Below are positions 8,322 through 17,299 of a stretch of DNA of 64,000 nt, one piece after another. Origin of the DNA: Halobacteriovoraceae bacterium (lineage in GTDB: Bacteria; Bdellovibrionota; Bacteriovoracia; Bacteriovoracales; Bacteriovoracaceae); the NCBI GenBank assembly GCA_020635115.1, contig JACKAK010000010.1:1-64000 (forward strand), written 5' to 3'. The position numbers and the translations under genes were made by a program. Each line of letters opens with the position of its first letter. Within the stretch, counting starts at the first letter, position 1. The notes under the pieces are model-generated. The model was not told the origin of the DNA, did not search any database, and was given only the letters and a program-made list of their open reading frames with translations.

Positions 8322-10076
8322 ATGAGAGAATTCTACTCAAAAGGATTTGTATTGAGTTTTGCAAAAGCAAATATGTTTTGCTTTTTAATCTTTTTTAATT
8401 TCTCAACTGTCTTTGCAAAAACATTAAATGGGAAGATTTCAGATATTAGTTCAAGCCGTCAGACAATGATTCTTGAATTAGGTAGGGTTGATGGGATTCA
8501 AAAAGGAGAGTATGGAAAATTTTATAAGATGTTAAGAATAAAACTATCTCCAAATTCTAAGACATTGAGTGGATCAGGAAAAAGTTCTTTAACTGATGAT
8601 GAAGATTTTGATACAGATTCGCCAGTAGAAATAACTAAGGATTACAGAATTTATAATAAGGATCCAAAGCGTTGGACAAATCATCCTTATATTAAAAATG
8701 CCATGATCGCTGAGTGTGTTAAAGTTTTTGATAAGACTTCAATTTGGCGAGTTGCTAATGATAATGTGATACCAGATGACATAAGAAAGGGTGAAATTCT
8801 TCAAATTTTTGAGAGGGGAACGAACTTGGCCGGTAGAGATAAATATCGAAAAAGGCACCGTAAAATTTATCAAAGAAATAAGACCGATTTAGGGGATATA
8901 CTGATTGAAAAAGAAATTGGAATGCCTGAAGATATGATTGTTAGAAAAAATAATTTAATAGCAACAGATGAAGTCTCCCCAGAAAATTACAACCAATATA
9001 GAGATATTGAAGTAACTGAAGTACAAGAACTTAAGGAACAAAATATTTCAGGGATAGATGATTATGGGGAGATTGACAAGGATGGATTAGGCAAAGAAGT
9101 TAGCAGAAATGATCTTTTTGTAGATGATGAACTGAGTGATGTTGATGATAAGCAACTGGATTCAGAGTATAATCAACGACTATTTGAAAAACAAATCGAA
9201 GGACAAGAGAATAAAATTAATGGTCTCGAATATGGCCTTATTGGTCTATATGAAGAAGAAAGACGTGATGAAAATATTAAAGAACTTAAAAAAAATCTCT
9301 CAGCTATGACAACATTTGACCAATATGTTGCCTATAAGAAAAAAAAGATCACAGTTGATCCTCAGGCAATTGCAAAAGTTAAAAATGATCCAGAGCTTTG
9401 GTCTTCTGAGTTTAATGATTATGAACTTAGAAAATATTTTGTACGTACCGGGATATTAAATGAAATTAAAAGAAGACAATTTGCCTTACAAAATAGAATG
9501 TCTAATGAGTTCTTTTTCCGACTAGGTAGAAACATTGCACCAAATTCACCAACTTCTGAGGAAGTTGATGCTGGTTTTGGAACAGCCTTTATGGCCGGTT
9601 ATGAGTTCCACCTTATGAGGGCCACTCGTTCAATGGATAAATGGACACTACAATTTTCTTTAGAATCAGCAGTTAATTATTATTTGCTAGATGTTGTAAA
9701 TGTACAATCCAATGAGTTTTTATTATCTGCTTTTGTAAACTATTATTTTTGGAATTTACCTTCTGCTGTTGACGAAATGGCCTGGTTTGTTGGTCTTGGA
9801 ATTAAAAATGGAAACTCAACAGTGAGTGGACAGGAATTAAGTGCCGATTACAGCTTTCTTGTTCTTACTATCCCAAGTGCTCAAATTGGCGTGAAATTTC
9901 GTTTTAAGGGCGGGGATGAGCTAGATGAGCTCTTTAAATTTGGTTTTGGCCTCCATTTGATGGCCAGTTATGATGTGGTAGAAATGCGCGCTAATGAAGT
10001 AATGGCAGAAAATATTGAAAACTCAACTCGAGTTGCCGATACTAAAGTACATGTTGGGTTTAGTGTATATTTTTAA
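8322..10076 (+). CDS. Predicted outer-membrane beta-barrel protein with FlgT/CsgG-like N-domain
   Basis: Signal peptide at about residues 10-32. A small beta domain at about 33-70 has the pattern 'G-K-I-S-D-I ... L-E-L-G-R-V-D-G-I-Q-K-G-E', resembling the 'Gxhxxvxxxxvxhnh-G-xxx-G-hxxG' pattern of FlgT/CsgG-like repeats. A long acidic, helical middle section follows, and alternating hydrophobic strands from about residue 390 end in Phe, typical of an outer-membrane barrel. The ATG at 8322 has a weak ribosome site; TTG at 8352 after AAAGGA is an alternative. The gene at 10107 is a shorter relative in the same order and probably the same operon (30-base gap). Function unknown. Confidence 0.65.
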   Translation: MREFYSKGFVLSFAKANMFCFLIFFNFSTVFAKTLNGKISDISSSRQTMILELGRVDGIQKGEYGKFYKMLRIKLSPNSKTLSGSGKSSLTDDEDFDTDSPVEITKDYRIYNKDPKRWTNHPYIKNAMIAECVKVFDKTSIWRVANDNVIPDDIRKGEILQIFERGTNLAGRDKYRKRHRKIYQRNKTDLGDILIEKEIGMPEDMIVRKNNLIATDEVSPENYNQYRDIEVTEVQELKEQNISGIDDYGEIDKDGLGKEVSRNDLFVDDELSDVDDKQLDSEYNQRLFEKQIEGQENKINGLEYGLIGLYEEERRDENIKELKKNLSAMTTFDQYVAYKKKKITVDPQAIAKVKNDPELWSSEFNDYELRKYFVRTGILNEIKRRQFALQNRMSNEFFFRLGRNIAPNSPTSEEVDAGFGTAFMAGYEFHLMRATRSMDKWTLQFSLESAVNYYLLDVVNVQSNEFLLSAFVNYYFWNLPSAVDEMAWFVGLGIKNGNSTVSGQELSADYSFLVLTIPSAQIGVKFRFKGGDELDELFKFGFGLHLMASYDVVEMRANEVMAENIENSTRVADTKVHVGFSVYF

Positions 10077-10106
10077 AAGCTTAAGATTAGCAAAAAGGAA
10101 CTAGGG

Positions 10107-11201
10107 ATGGACAGGCCTGCTAATGAAAAAAAACAAAACACAGTAATTCTAAATGGATTATTATATGCTGTACTAAGTAGTTTAATACTCTATCTTTTAC
10201 CACAAATTAGTTTTTCGCTCGAACTTGATGAAAAGCTAACAGTTAGATTTTTGGATATTTCAGAATCTAAAAAGACTGTTTTACTTAATAGAGGAATTGA
10301 AGATGGACTGGTTGAAGGTGACCATGCCAAATTCTTTTTGACAACAGGAATATTGGCCAGAGGTGTAGTGGTAAAAGTTTCACCCTCAAGATCAATTTGG
10401 TCACTTTATAGGGTTGTGGATCCTAATGAAATTTCTCAAGAAAAAGTTGTCAATATCAAAATAACTTCACCTGTTAAAATTACTGAAGATCCTACTAAAA
10501 CACTCAACAAGGATGCAAATCCACTTGGAGAATCCTTACCAGGAATGTCTAAGGAAGAAGTTGCTGCTATGATGAATGATGGTGCTCCAATTGTTATGAG
10601 TAGTGGAATGATGACTGATGCCTCTTTAGAGATCTATGGCCATTTGGGACTCCAGTTTTTTGGAGCTGAATCTGATTATGATAATTTTTCTAGAGCAGAT
10701 GGTGAAAGTGGTAGTTTGACATTTGTAAATTTAACAGGTGGTATTGAAAAATATTTTGAAACCAAAGATTTTTATCGTTCTATTTCCATAGATCTATACT
10801 TCCAAAAAACTATTCAAGAGATGTATTTTTTTGAAGGGGATAAGATTAATATATCTACACTCGAATTAGGAGCTGGTCTAAGTTACCATTTTTTTAATGA
10901 TGCGTTTTCTTTCGGTAGACCAATCCTTTATTTTAGAGGCTCTGTAGGTAGAGGAAATGGTGATGAAACCTTTTCTTCTTCACTTAATAATATCGAAAGG
11001 GATGCCAATTACCCTGAAGATTACTTAGCACTAAGTTTTGGAATAGGGGCAAAATATTATCTAGCAAGCGGTTGGGGCGCTCGTGCTTTTTTTGATTATT
11101 ATAGGAGAGGAGAGGCCATTGATGATTCAGTCGAGGAATATACCTACGAAAAGTATGTACAAGGATTTAGATGGCAAATCGGAGTATCTTATAGGTTTTA
11201 A
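10107..11201 (+). CDS. Predicted outer-membrane beta-barrel protein, paralogue of the preceding gene
   Basis: ATG after AAGGA. A membrane-crossing signal lies at about residues 14-37. The N-domain (FLDISESKKTVLLNRGIEDG followed by LVEGDHAKFF) matches the N-domain of the gene at 8322, so the two share ancestry. The C-terminal part is a run of amphipathic strands ending in SYRF; a terminal aromatic residue is the usual BAM recognition feature. It probably works with the larger upstream protein. Ligand and function are unknown. Confidence 0.65.
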   Translation: MDRPANEKKQNTVILNGLLYAVLSSLILYLLPQISFSLELDEKLTVRFLDISESKKTVLLNRGIEDGLVEGDHAKFFLTTGILARGVVVKVSPSRSIWSLYRVVDPNEISQEKVVNIKITSPVKITEDPTKTLNKDANPLGESLPGMSKEEVAAMMNDGAPIVMSSGMMTDASLEIYGHLGLQFFGAESDYDNFSRADGESGSLTFVNLTGGIEKYFETKDFYRSISIDLYFQKTIQEMYFFEGDKINISTLELGAGLSYHFFNDAFSFGRPILYFRGSVGRGNGDETFSSSLNNIERDANYPEDYLALSFGIGAKYYLASGWGARAFFDYYRRGEAIDDSVEEYTYEKYVQGFRWQIGVSYRF

Positions 11202-11213
11202 TTTTATTCGCAT

Positions 11214-11912
11214 TTAAAAATTTTTTCTCATATCATCACCTCCATCTCTCCAACCTGGCCAACCATAGCAAACATATCCATTGTTTGTACAAGAGCTTCC
11301 GACTGTAGGTTCACTCCCGCATGAAGGAACAGGCCAGCGAATTCCATAGGACTGTTGTAAATCAAGTTGGCCTTGTTGAATGTTTAGTGTTGTAATATAT
11401 TTCCATTTTGGACATGGATCTCCATATCTAATTCCACCAATTTTTTCATGCCAATGCATTGCTTGACATGTCCATGTGGAATTTGTTGGATTTTTTAAAC
11501 TAGCTGTTCCAGGTATAGTCATAAGTGCATTGTTTAGCCAAGTATCGTCTATAAATGGCAGATTTTCTATTCGAAGTGAAGATGCAATATTTGTACAATT
11601 TGGACCACCATAAAAATTTATATTCACTGGAAGATCATCAAATGAGATGGAAGTGTTAAATTCAACTTTCTTACAACCATAATAAGCAATATTGCATCTT
11701 TCAGTACACTGACTATCACATGCTGGAACGCAAGTTGGAGTGCAATCAACTGGGCCAGTACAGTTTGCACCAGTCATACTATGAGAAAAATCGCCCGAAT
11801 TATGTCCAAAAGAGTCAAAGGACAATAGTATTATGACAAATACTAGAGTAAAACAAATGCTCAAATTTGATTTATTTAGATTCAATTTTATTAAGTCTCC
11901 ATTGGATTTCAT
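11214..11912 (-). CDS. Cys-rich exported protein of the fibre operon
   Basis: The ATG at 11912 overlaps the end of the prepilin-S74 gene by about 41 bases, so translation is probably coupled; a longer start at 11966 is possible but lies deeper inside that gene. A membrane segment at about residues 15-37 is followed by a short region with eight cysteines in about 31 residues (C-x5-C-x3-C-x3-C-x3-C-x3-C-x7-C type spacing), then a Trp/Cys-containing beta-rich domain. This looks like a disulfide-stabilised surface protein. No family recognised. Its placement suggests a role with the fibre protein. Confidence 0.6.
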   Translation of the reverse strand: MKSNGDLIKLNLNKSNLSICFTLVFVIILLSFDSFGHNSGDFSHSMTGANCTGPVDCTPTCVPACDSQCTERCNIAYYGCKKVEFNTSISFDDLPVNINFYGGPNCTNIASSLRIENLPFIDDTWLNNALMTIPGTASLKNPTNSTWTCQAMHWHEKIGGIRYGDPCPKWKYITTLNIQQGQLDLQQSYGIRWPVPSCGSEPTVGSSCTNNGYVCYGWPGWRDGGDDMRKNF

Positions 11913-14079
11913 CAATCTTTCTGGAATTATCATCAATTTGCTTTTGCTGCTCTTTAATTGCTTCAACTAATGCGCCTATAAGTCCTAAGTAATTTACTGT
12001 TAGTACACCTTTTTCATTTTCAATAACTAACTCTGGATAAACTTTTCTTACTTCCTGTGCGATTACTCCCATACTAGGTTCATCACCATCTTTCCAATTG
12101 AATTTTACTCCCCTGATTTTCATCAAGGCCTCAACTGCATTTTTTATAGGTCTGATATCAGTTTTTAAACTTTCATCAGATGTTGCTTGTATTAAACGAC
12201 CAGTAATGATTCCAAGTGAAGGAGCAGAACCAGTTACGCTAATATTTCCGTTAGTTACACTTAAACTATTGTTATTAATACCTACAGCTCCATCGATAGA
12301 GACATTTCCACCAGATATGAACACGCTATCATTTACTGTTAATGTTTTATTAACCGTGAGCGTTTTTTCGATGGTGGCGTCTTTGTTTACCAGTAGACTT
12401 GCAGTTACAGCAAACTTTTCGGTATCGACATCTTGAAAGTTTGTCGTAATATTTCCGGCATCTAGATATAAACCGTATACGAAAGAAGAATACTTACTCC
12501 CTCCAGCAGAAAGGTCAGCTAGATTTCCTCCAATTCCGAAGCTACTGCTTGCATCGTTAAATGCATAAATTGATCCACTTGCACCTAGGTGGGCATTTAC
12601 ACCATTTGTTCCGTAAATGTAGAAACTATCTCCACCAGGTATCATTGCTCCGATCTGGGTAGTTCCCCCACAATTAGTAGCTGAACACCATCCGATTCCT
12701 ACAACAGCGTTTGCTGGCACACCCCAAGCATTTCCATCCTCAAGCATTTTTCCATATTCACCAAAACCTATCATCATTGAAGGATCAAAATTAGTATAAA
12801 GATTTCCAGAAGCTGAAAGGCCAACAGGCGTACCATTGCTCCCATAAAGATTAAATACTCGCCCAGCACCACCTGGCATAGCAACACCAAAGTGAGTTGT
12901 AGATCCAGGAGCAGAACACCATCCAGTTGAACCTGTGTCACACCACCCTATGGCAAAAATATCTTCTAGAGGCATACCTTTTTTTGTTGCATAGGCAATC
13001 ATATCGGAATATTCACCTATTCCAATAGTGATATCATTTCCTGTTCCTGTTGTATGGCTTCCTCCTCCCGCATATAAGTTACCAGCACTAGTGAGTTGAG
13101 GAGCAGTTAACGAGTTTACAGTCACCATGGTAACATCTAACATCTCAATACCACCCAATTTGAAGCTAAGATTAGGTATGATGCTGTTTCCTTCAGAGAT
13201 TGATTCTATGGCCCAAACTCCCGTTGCAGCTCGATCAAAATTACCTGTACTAGCATAATCCGAGGCAAGATATAATCCTGCGTTTGCTTGGCCACTAGAT
13301 GACTCACCATTTCGGGAAATCACCAAAGTGGCCGTGTCACTTTCTTTGTGGACATGCAGTGATTCATTTTGCCCAGGTTTGGCAGTTCCAATTCCAATAA
13401 CTCCACCCTGGTAATACGCACCCAAGTATCCATTTGTATATTGAAATACACTATTAGAACTTATCGCACTGGCGACACATGTTGATATATTGTTACTTGA
13501 GTCTAGCCTGGCCGTTAGCGTGATGAATTTGTAAAATTCCTTTGTTCCAAATGATTGCGCAGTTCTTTCTAACTGCAAATAATACTTAAGATGCACCAAA
13601 GAATCAGTTGATCCTGTGTTATTAAAAAGTACATGCTTCTTAACCATTCCCATTTTTTTTAAAATAAATTTTGAAGTTTTAAATTCTTGTCCAGAATAAT
13701 ATCTTGGGGGACTTGTGTTTAGAAGAACTGGGGTACCTGAACTATTGTCAACCTTATATAAGGCACTAACTTCGGCCAGACTTGAGGTATCCTCAAGCTC
13801 ATCCATACTATCGGTAGGACCTAGTTGACTTGACTGAAGAGAAATAACACTTAGATTACTACTGCATACATCTTCATCTGAAAGAAAGCTAATTACTTCC
13901 CCGATAAGACCTGCTGCTTCTGTATTTTGCACAACACTATTGCTTGATTTTTGGGCCTGATTAACTACTGATGTAACTATCATACCAATTGAAGTGGCAA
14001 TGCCCATCGCAATCATAACCTCAACGAGGCTAAAGCCTTTTTTATTTTTAGGAATCAATTGCTGTTTTTGTTTTTCCAT
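11872..14079 (-). CDS. Prepilin-type protein fused to an S74 tail-fibre chaperone domain
   Basis: The N-terminus is a type IV prepilin leader: basic residues, then G15 before FSLVE with Glu at +5 and a hydrophobic helix, the site for PilD-type cleavage and methylation. The middle is Gly/Ser/Thr-rich and beta-rich, with two related repeats (about residues 351-430 and 438-515) sharing GEY, IGWC, PGG, LYG/IYG and ASG-x-(L/I)-Y. The C-terminal 100 residues form the intramolecular chaperone/peptidase S74 domain of phage tail spikes: TSDESLKTDIRPIKNA carries the Ser and Lys of the self-cleavage dyad, followed by GVIAQEVRKVYPELV and a coiled-coil end. S74 domains trimerise fibres and then cut themselves off. 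Related chimeric fibres are known to recognise prey in Bdellovibrio; a prepilin anchor on one is unusual. Confidence 0.85.
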   Translation of the reverse strand: MEKQKQQLIPKNKKGFSLVEVMIAMGIATSIGMIVTSVVNQAQKSSNSVVQNTEAAGLIGEVISFLSDEDVCSSNLSVISLQSSQLGPTDSMDELEDTSSLAEVSALYKVDNSSGTPVLLNTSPPRYYSGQEFKTSKFILKKMGMVKKHVLFNNTGSTDSLVHLKYYLQLERTAQSFGTKEFYKFITLTARLDSSNNISTCVASAISSNSVFQYTNGYLGAYYQGGVIGIGTAKPGQNESLHVHKESDTATLVISRNGESSSGQANAGLYLASDYASTGNFDRAATGVWAIESISEGNSIIPNLSFKLGGIEMLDVTMVTVNSLTAPQLTSAGNLYAGGGSHTTGTGNDITIGIGEYSDMIAYATKKGMPLEDIFAIGWCDTGSTGWCSAPGSTTHFGVAMPGGAGRVFNLYGSNGTPVGLSASGNLYTNFDPSMMIGFGEYGKMLEDGNAWGVPANAVVGIGWCSATNCGGTTQIGAMIPGGDSFYIYGTNGVNAHLGASGSIYAFNDASSSFGIGGNLADLSAGGSKYSSFVYGLYLDAGNITTNFQDVDTEKFAVTASLLVNKDATIEKTLTVNKTLTVNDSVFISGGNVSIDGAVGINNNSLSVTNGNISVTGSAPSLGIITGRLIQATSDESLKTDIRPIKNAVEALMKIRGVKFNWKDGDEPSMGVIAQEVRKVYPELVIENEKGVLTVNYLGLIGALVEAIKEQQKQIDDNSRKIDEIQWRLNKIESK

Positions 14080-14094
14080 ATCAATTATTATAAC

Positions 14095-14391
14095 CTAGAG
14101 CAGTACGCAGCCAATCTCATTTTTTCGAAACAATGCAGTACTTTTGGAGATAATTCCTAAATAACTAATAGTTATGGAATTATCCTTAAGATTCATTTTT
14201 CTCAAAATGGAGAAGTCTTCTTTGTATTTTTGTTGGCAGTATTTTAAGTCGTTTTTTTCAACAAAATAACAGGAACAAACTTCTTTTGCGATAAAAGAAG
14301 TTGAGACAGTTAGGATGCCATTTTTGTTATAGTTTAATGAATATGAATTTTGCGAAAATAACAAAAAAATTAAGAGTAACTTTTTGTTCAT
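14095..14391 (-). CDS. Small exported Cys-containing protein
   Basis: 98 residues with a signal peptide (about 1-18) and four cysteines, two as CSC, in the mature part. Its ATG overlaps the stop of the upstream hydrolase gene as ATGA (14388-14391), so the two are translationally coupled, and the prepilin-S74 gene begins 15 bases after it. It may be an accessory of the fibre operon. No family recognised. Confidence 0.65.
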   Translation of the reverse strand: MNKKLLLIFLLFSQNSYSLNYNKNGILTVSTSFIAKEVCSCYFVEKNDLKYCQQKYKEDFSILRKMNLKDNSITISYLGIISKSTALFRKNEIGCVLL

Positions 14392-15413
14392 TTTATTTCC
14401 CTCGCAAAATTCACAACAGAACGAGTAAAGTGATTTAAATCGATAGACTGATTGCGATCGTTTCCAAAACGAACTATGACCATTGATTGAGTTGGATCAA
14501 TGATGAGAAGTTGACCCCAATGACCTCTGGCCGCAATGGTTTTTGATGACAAGGCCGGCCAAGGTTTAGGAATATTTTTTTCTCTAATTTCTTGATTCAG
14601 CCACCAATGATGACCTGGAATGTCATTAATATCTTGTCTCTCAGGATTTTCTTTAAAAGCTGAGACGATTTGAGTTGAAAATTTGATCCATTCATTTGAA
14701 ACAATTTGTTGGTTTTCATACTGTCCATTATTTAAGAAGAGTAAACCTATTTTGGCCAAGTCTCTTGCTGTCATATATAAGTATGATGAACCGATATAAA
14801 CCCCATTGCGATCAGTTTCAAATGTGACATTTGTAATACCCATAGGTTTAAAGAGCAAATCAAATGGATAGAGTGGTTTGTCATAATAGACTTTAGATAG
14901 AACAGCTGAAAGTAAATTAGTATCTCCACTAGAGTAGTACCAACGAGTACCAGGATTGGAAATGACAGGGTGTGAGAGAATAAAAGGTGTCACGCCACTT
15001 TTATTTTCTGTGTAAAGCATCGCAATAACAGAAGATTCTTTTATAGAATTTTCATAGGTTTCAGACCAATTTAGTCCAGAAGTCCATTCCAATAGATGCT
15101 TTACCTTAATATTACACTTTCTAGTATCTATGTTTGTGAAATAATTGCAAAGACTATCTGACAAGGATACTCGGCGTTCATCGATTGCAATTCCTAGTAA
15201 AATTTGAAGTATACTTTTTGATACTGACCATAAGAGATGCTTTTTAGATTGATTAAACGGGGAGTTGTAATGCTCAAAAATTATTTTATTATTCTTAATA
15301 ATCAGTAGTGCATCTGATTGAAATTTTCCCCCCGAGATGTAATTGCTTAAGGGATCACTTTTTGCAAAAAGGAGATGAGGCAATATTAAAATAATAAAGA
15401 ATAGTTTTTTCAT
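14388..15413 (-). CDS. Beta-lactamase-family (class C-like) serine hydrolase, exported
   Basis: Signal peptide at about residues 1-17. The family (class C beta-lactamase/DD-peptidase/esterase) shows its SxxK motif as SVSK (S63, K66), the second motif as Y160-S-S, and a late HWG block in place of KTG/HxG. At 341 residues it has the normal size for periplasmic members. Substrate cannot be told from sequence; peptidoglycan peptides or esters are usual. It is first gene of a four-gene minus-strand run with the small exported protein, prepilin-S74 fibre and Cys-rich protein. It starts divergently from the prepilin at 15470. Confidence 0.85.
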   Translation of the reverse strand: MKKLFFIILILPHLLFAKSDPLSNYISGGKFQSDALLIIKNNKIIFEHYNSPFNQSKKHLLWSVSKSILQILLGIAIDERRVSLSDSLCNYFTNIDTRKCNIKVKHLLEWTSGLNWSETYENSIKESSVIAMLYTENKSGVTPFILSHPVISNPGTRWYYSSGDTNLLSAVLSKVYYDKPLYPFDLLFKPMGITNVTFETDRNGVYIGSSYLYMTARDLAKIGLLFLNNGQYENQQIVSNEWIKFSTQIVSAFKENPERQDINDIPGHHWWLNQEIREKNIPKPWPALSSKTIAARGHWGQLLIIDPTQSMVIVRFGNDRNQSIDLNHFTRSVVNFAREIK

Positions 15414-15469
15414 TCTAAAATTCTAATAAAAAATCTTTTATGTTGCCAAATCTTTGTTATCATATACCT

Positions 15470-15988
15470 ATGATTATTTTATGGAAACGTAGGAAATTAT
15501 CCAAAGGTTATTCTGTAGCGGAAGTTTCAGTCGCCCTTGCTGTTGTAGCAGCAGTTGCTATCGCTGCAATCAAGATTGTCGGAGAAAAATACACAGGTAA
15601 GACCGGTCGTGCCGACAAGATTATCACAACGACGGTCAGGTATATGAGAGATCAATTGCAGCATCCACAGTCATGTAAAATTACTTTTGGTGGAGTAAAA
15701 ATCAAGGGAAGCACCAAAAGTTTCGAAGCAATTATGACCCAAAATGGTGTTGCCCAGTTTCGAGCTGGTAATAAAATTTCAAATAACCATAGGCTTGAAT
15801 ATATTCAATTGCGATATATCGATACTTTATTAGATGGAAGAGAAGCCTATATGCTTAAAATACTTTTTAAATATACAAAAAAAGTTAATTCAGACTTAGA
15901 TTTTGTTTACAGAACTATAGTTTATGCTCAAACAGACAATCAGGGAAAAGTTAGTGCTTGTAATTTAGGACAAGCAATGGCGATTTGA
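15470..15988 (+). CDS. Prepilin-like protein (type IV pilin/GspG-H leader)
   Basis: The ATG at 15470 gives a typical leader, MIILWKRRKLSKG, cut before YSVAE with Glu at +5, followed by a 20-residue Val/Ala-rich helix. An upstream ATG at 15440 would add ten residues and make the leader atypical. The remaining 150 residues are beta-rich with two cysteines. It is probably a minor pseudopilin of a type IV pilus or type II secretion system. It lies divergent from the fibre operon and 8 bases before the HAMP-like membrane protein gene. Confidence 0.75.
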   Translation: MIILWKRRKLSKGYSVAEVSVALAVVAAVAIAAIKIVGEKYTGKTGRADKIITTTVRYMRDQLQHPQSCKITFGGVKIKGSTKSFEAIMTQNGVAQFRAGNKISNNHRLEYIQLRYIDTLLDGREAYMLKILFKYTKKVNSDLDFVYRTIVYAQTDNQGKVSACNLGQAMAI

Positions 15989-15995
15989 GGAGTAT

Positions 15996-16439
15996 ATGGA
16001 AAATAATCAACATCATCCTAGGAAGGTATTATTAATCAATCCAAAATTTCAATATAGTATAATTAGATTTATGTTTATTCTTATGATTTTGGTCATCATC
16101 ATTTTCACTCTCATAGGAACTTGGCAATTTCGTCCACTTCTTACTGAACTACAAAACCTAGACTTAGATCAAACTCACCCTATATCAACTGCCTTAGAGA
16201 GATTTTATTTTATGATTGGTCTTTCTTTTGGACTGGGAACCCTGGCCTTTAGTTGTATCTTTTTCGTCGCCGGCCTTATTATTTCACATAAGATTGCAGG
16301 CCCTCTGTTTAATCTTAAGCGTCATTTGAAAGAAATTCGCGAGAGTGGTGAGTATAAAGAAGTTAAGTTTAGGAAAAAAGACTATTTTCATGACCTTCAG
16401 GACGAGATAAACGAATTTATTTCGCATATAAAAAAATAA
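15996..16439 (+). CDS. Two-helix membrane protein with HAMP-like tail
   Basis: ATG after GAGGAG. Two transmembrane helices (about residues 22-45 and 70-95) flank a short periplasmic loop, and the second runs into HKIAGPLFNLKRHLKEI, the start of a HAMP-type linker seen in chemoreceptors and histidine kinases. There is no kinase or methyl-accepting domain after it. Stand-alone proteins of this type are common in Bdellovibrionota, and function is unknown. It is likely co-transcribed with the prepilin gene just upstream. Confidence 0.7.
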   Translation: MENNQHHPRKVLLINPKFQYSIIRFMFILMILVIIIFTLIGTWQFRPLLTELQNLDLDQTHPISTALERFYFMIGLSFGLGTLAFSCIFFVAGLIISHKIAGPLFNLKRHLKEIRESGEYKEVKFRKKDYFHDLQDEINEFISHIKK

Positions 16440-16540
16440 TCCTCTACTTCAAATAATAATTTCATCTCCTTATATTGACTTGACCCAGAAATTGAACTAG
16501 AAAGTGAGAATTCAATTTTTAAATATGAGGAGAATAGTCC

Positions 16541-16786
16541 ATGATTAAAATTAGGCTAGCACGCGGAGGAAGAATCCATAAACCTATTTATACTATCGTT
16601 GCTGCAGATGCTAGATCGCCAAGAGATGGGAAATTTCTTGAGAGACTAGGTCAATATAATCCTAATAGTGAAAACGCACTTGTAGATATTAAGGTTGACA
16701 AGATTAAAGCATGGGTTGAAAAAGGTGCTGTCCTTTCAAGTACAGTAAATTCATTGTTCAAAAAAAATGATATTCAACTTTCATAA
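16541..16786 (+). CDS. rpsP: 30S ribosomal protein S16
   Basis: 81 residues, matching the family size. Family signatures are MIKIRLARGGRIHKPIYTIV, ADARSPRDGKFLERLGQYNP and a C-terminal helix. It binds 16S rRNA in the small subunit. ATG after GAGGAG. The usual partner gene encoding a KH-domain protein follows at 16859; rimM and trmD, often next in other bacteria, are absent here. Confidence 0.97.
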   Translation: MIKIRLARGGRIHKPIYTIVAADARSPRDGKFLERLGQYNPNSENALVDIKVDKIKAWVEKGAVLSSTVNSLFKKNDIQLS

Positions 16787-16858
16787 TTGAGCAAATCCAA
16801 CTATACTAATTTTTAGATAATGTTTATTTTTGAATAGCAAGTGAGAGAGGTTGAAGAG

Positions 16859-17098
16859 ATGAGCGAACTACAGGATTTGATTAAATATGTAAGTAAAGCA
16901 CTTGTTGATATGCCTGAAGAGGTTGAGGTGCGTGAAGTTAACGGTGAACAAACTACTGTCATCGAACTTAAGGTTGATAAGTCTGATCTAGGTAAAGTAA
17001 TTGGGAAACAAGGACGAACTGCTCGCGCTCTTCGTACAATTCTAAATGCCGCGTCTACAAAATTGAAAAAGAGATCAGTCCTAGAGATTATTGAGTAA
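16859..17098 (+). CDS. khpA: KH-domain RNA-binding protein KhpA
   Basis: Small single-KH protein (79 residues from ATG 16859; an in-frame GTG at 16841 is possible but the ATG fits better). The KH signature is DLGKVIGKQGRTARALR, with the GxxG loop GKQG. KhpA proteins bind RNA, often with KhpB, and the rpsP-khpA order is widely conserved. A strong terminator follows. Confidence 0.93.
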   Translation: MSELQDLIKYVSKALVDMPEEVEVREVNGEQTTVIELKVDKSDLGKVIGKQGRTARALRTILNAASTKLKKRSVLEIIE

Positions 17099-17126
17099 TT
17101 CTATTTCGATTTATTTTCAGATAGAT

Positions 17127-17160
17127 AAAAAAGGATCCTAAAGAGGATCCTTTTTTTTTA
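17127..17160 (+). terminator. Rho-independent terminator after khpA
   Basis: A GGATCC-based stem (AAAGGATCC / GGATCCTTT) with a short loop runs into nine or more T residues. It closes the rpsP-khpA transcript. Confidence 0.9.
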
Positions 17161-17299
17161 TTTCTCATTATTTCTTGAGAAATTGTCACTAACCTATTAA
17201 TATTATAAATATATGCTGATCAGTAATCAAACGTGTTTGTTGTATCTAGCATAAAAAAACTTTATAATAAATTTAATTTATCTTGTTATAAGAGGGCAT

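Noticed and set aside
12098..12436. Plus-strand open frame inside the prepilin-S74 gene
   Set aside because: No domain or ribosome site; it lies opposite the clear coding strand.
16475..16525. Promoter for rpsP (overlapping TTGACT/TTGACC boxes)
   Set aside because: No matching -10 box at a suitable distance; possible but not supported.
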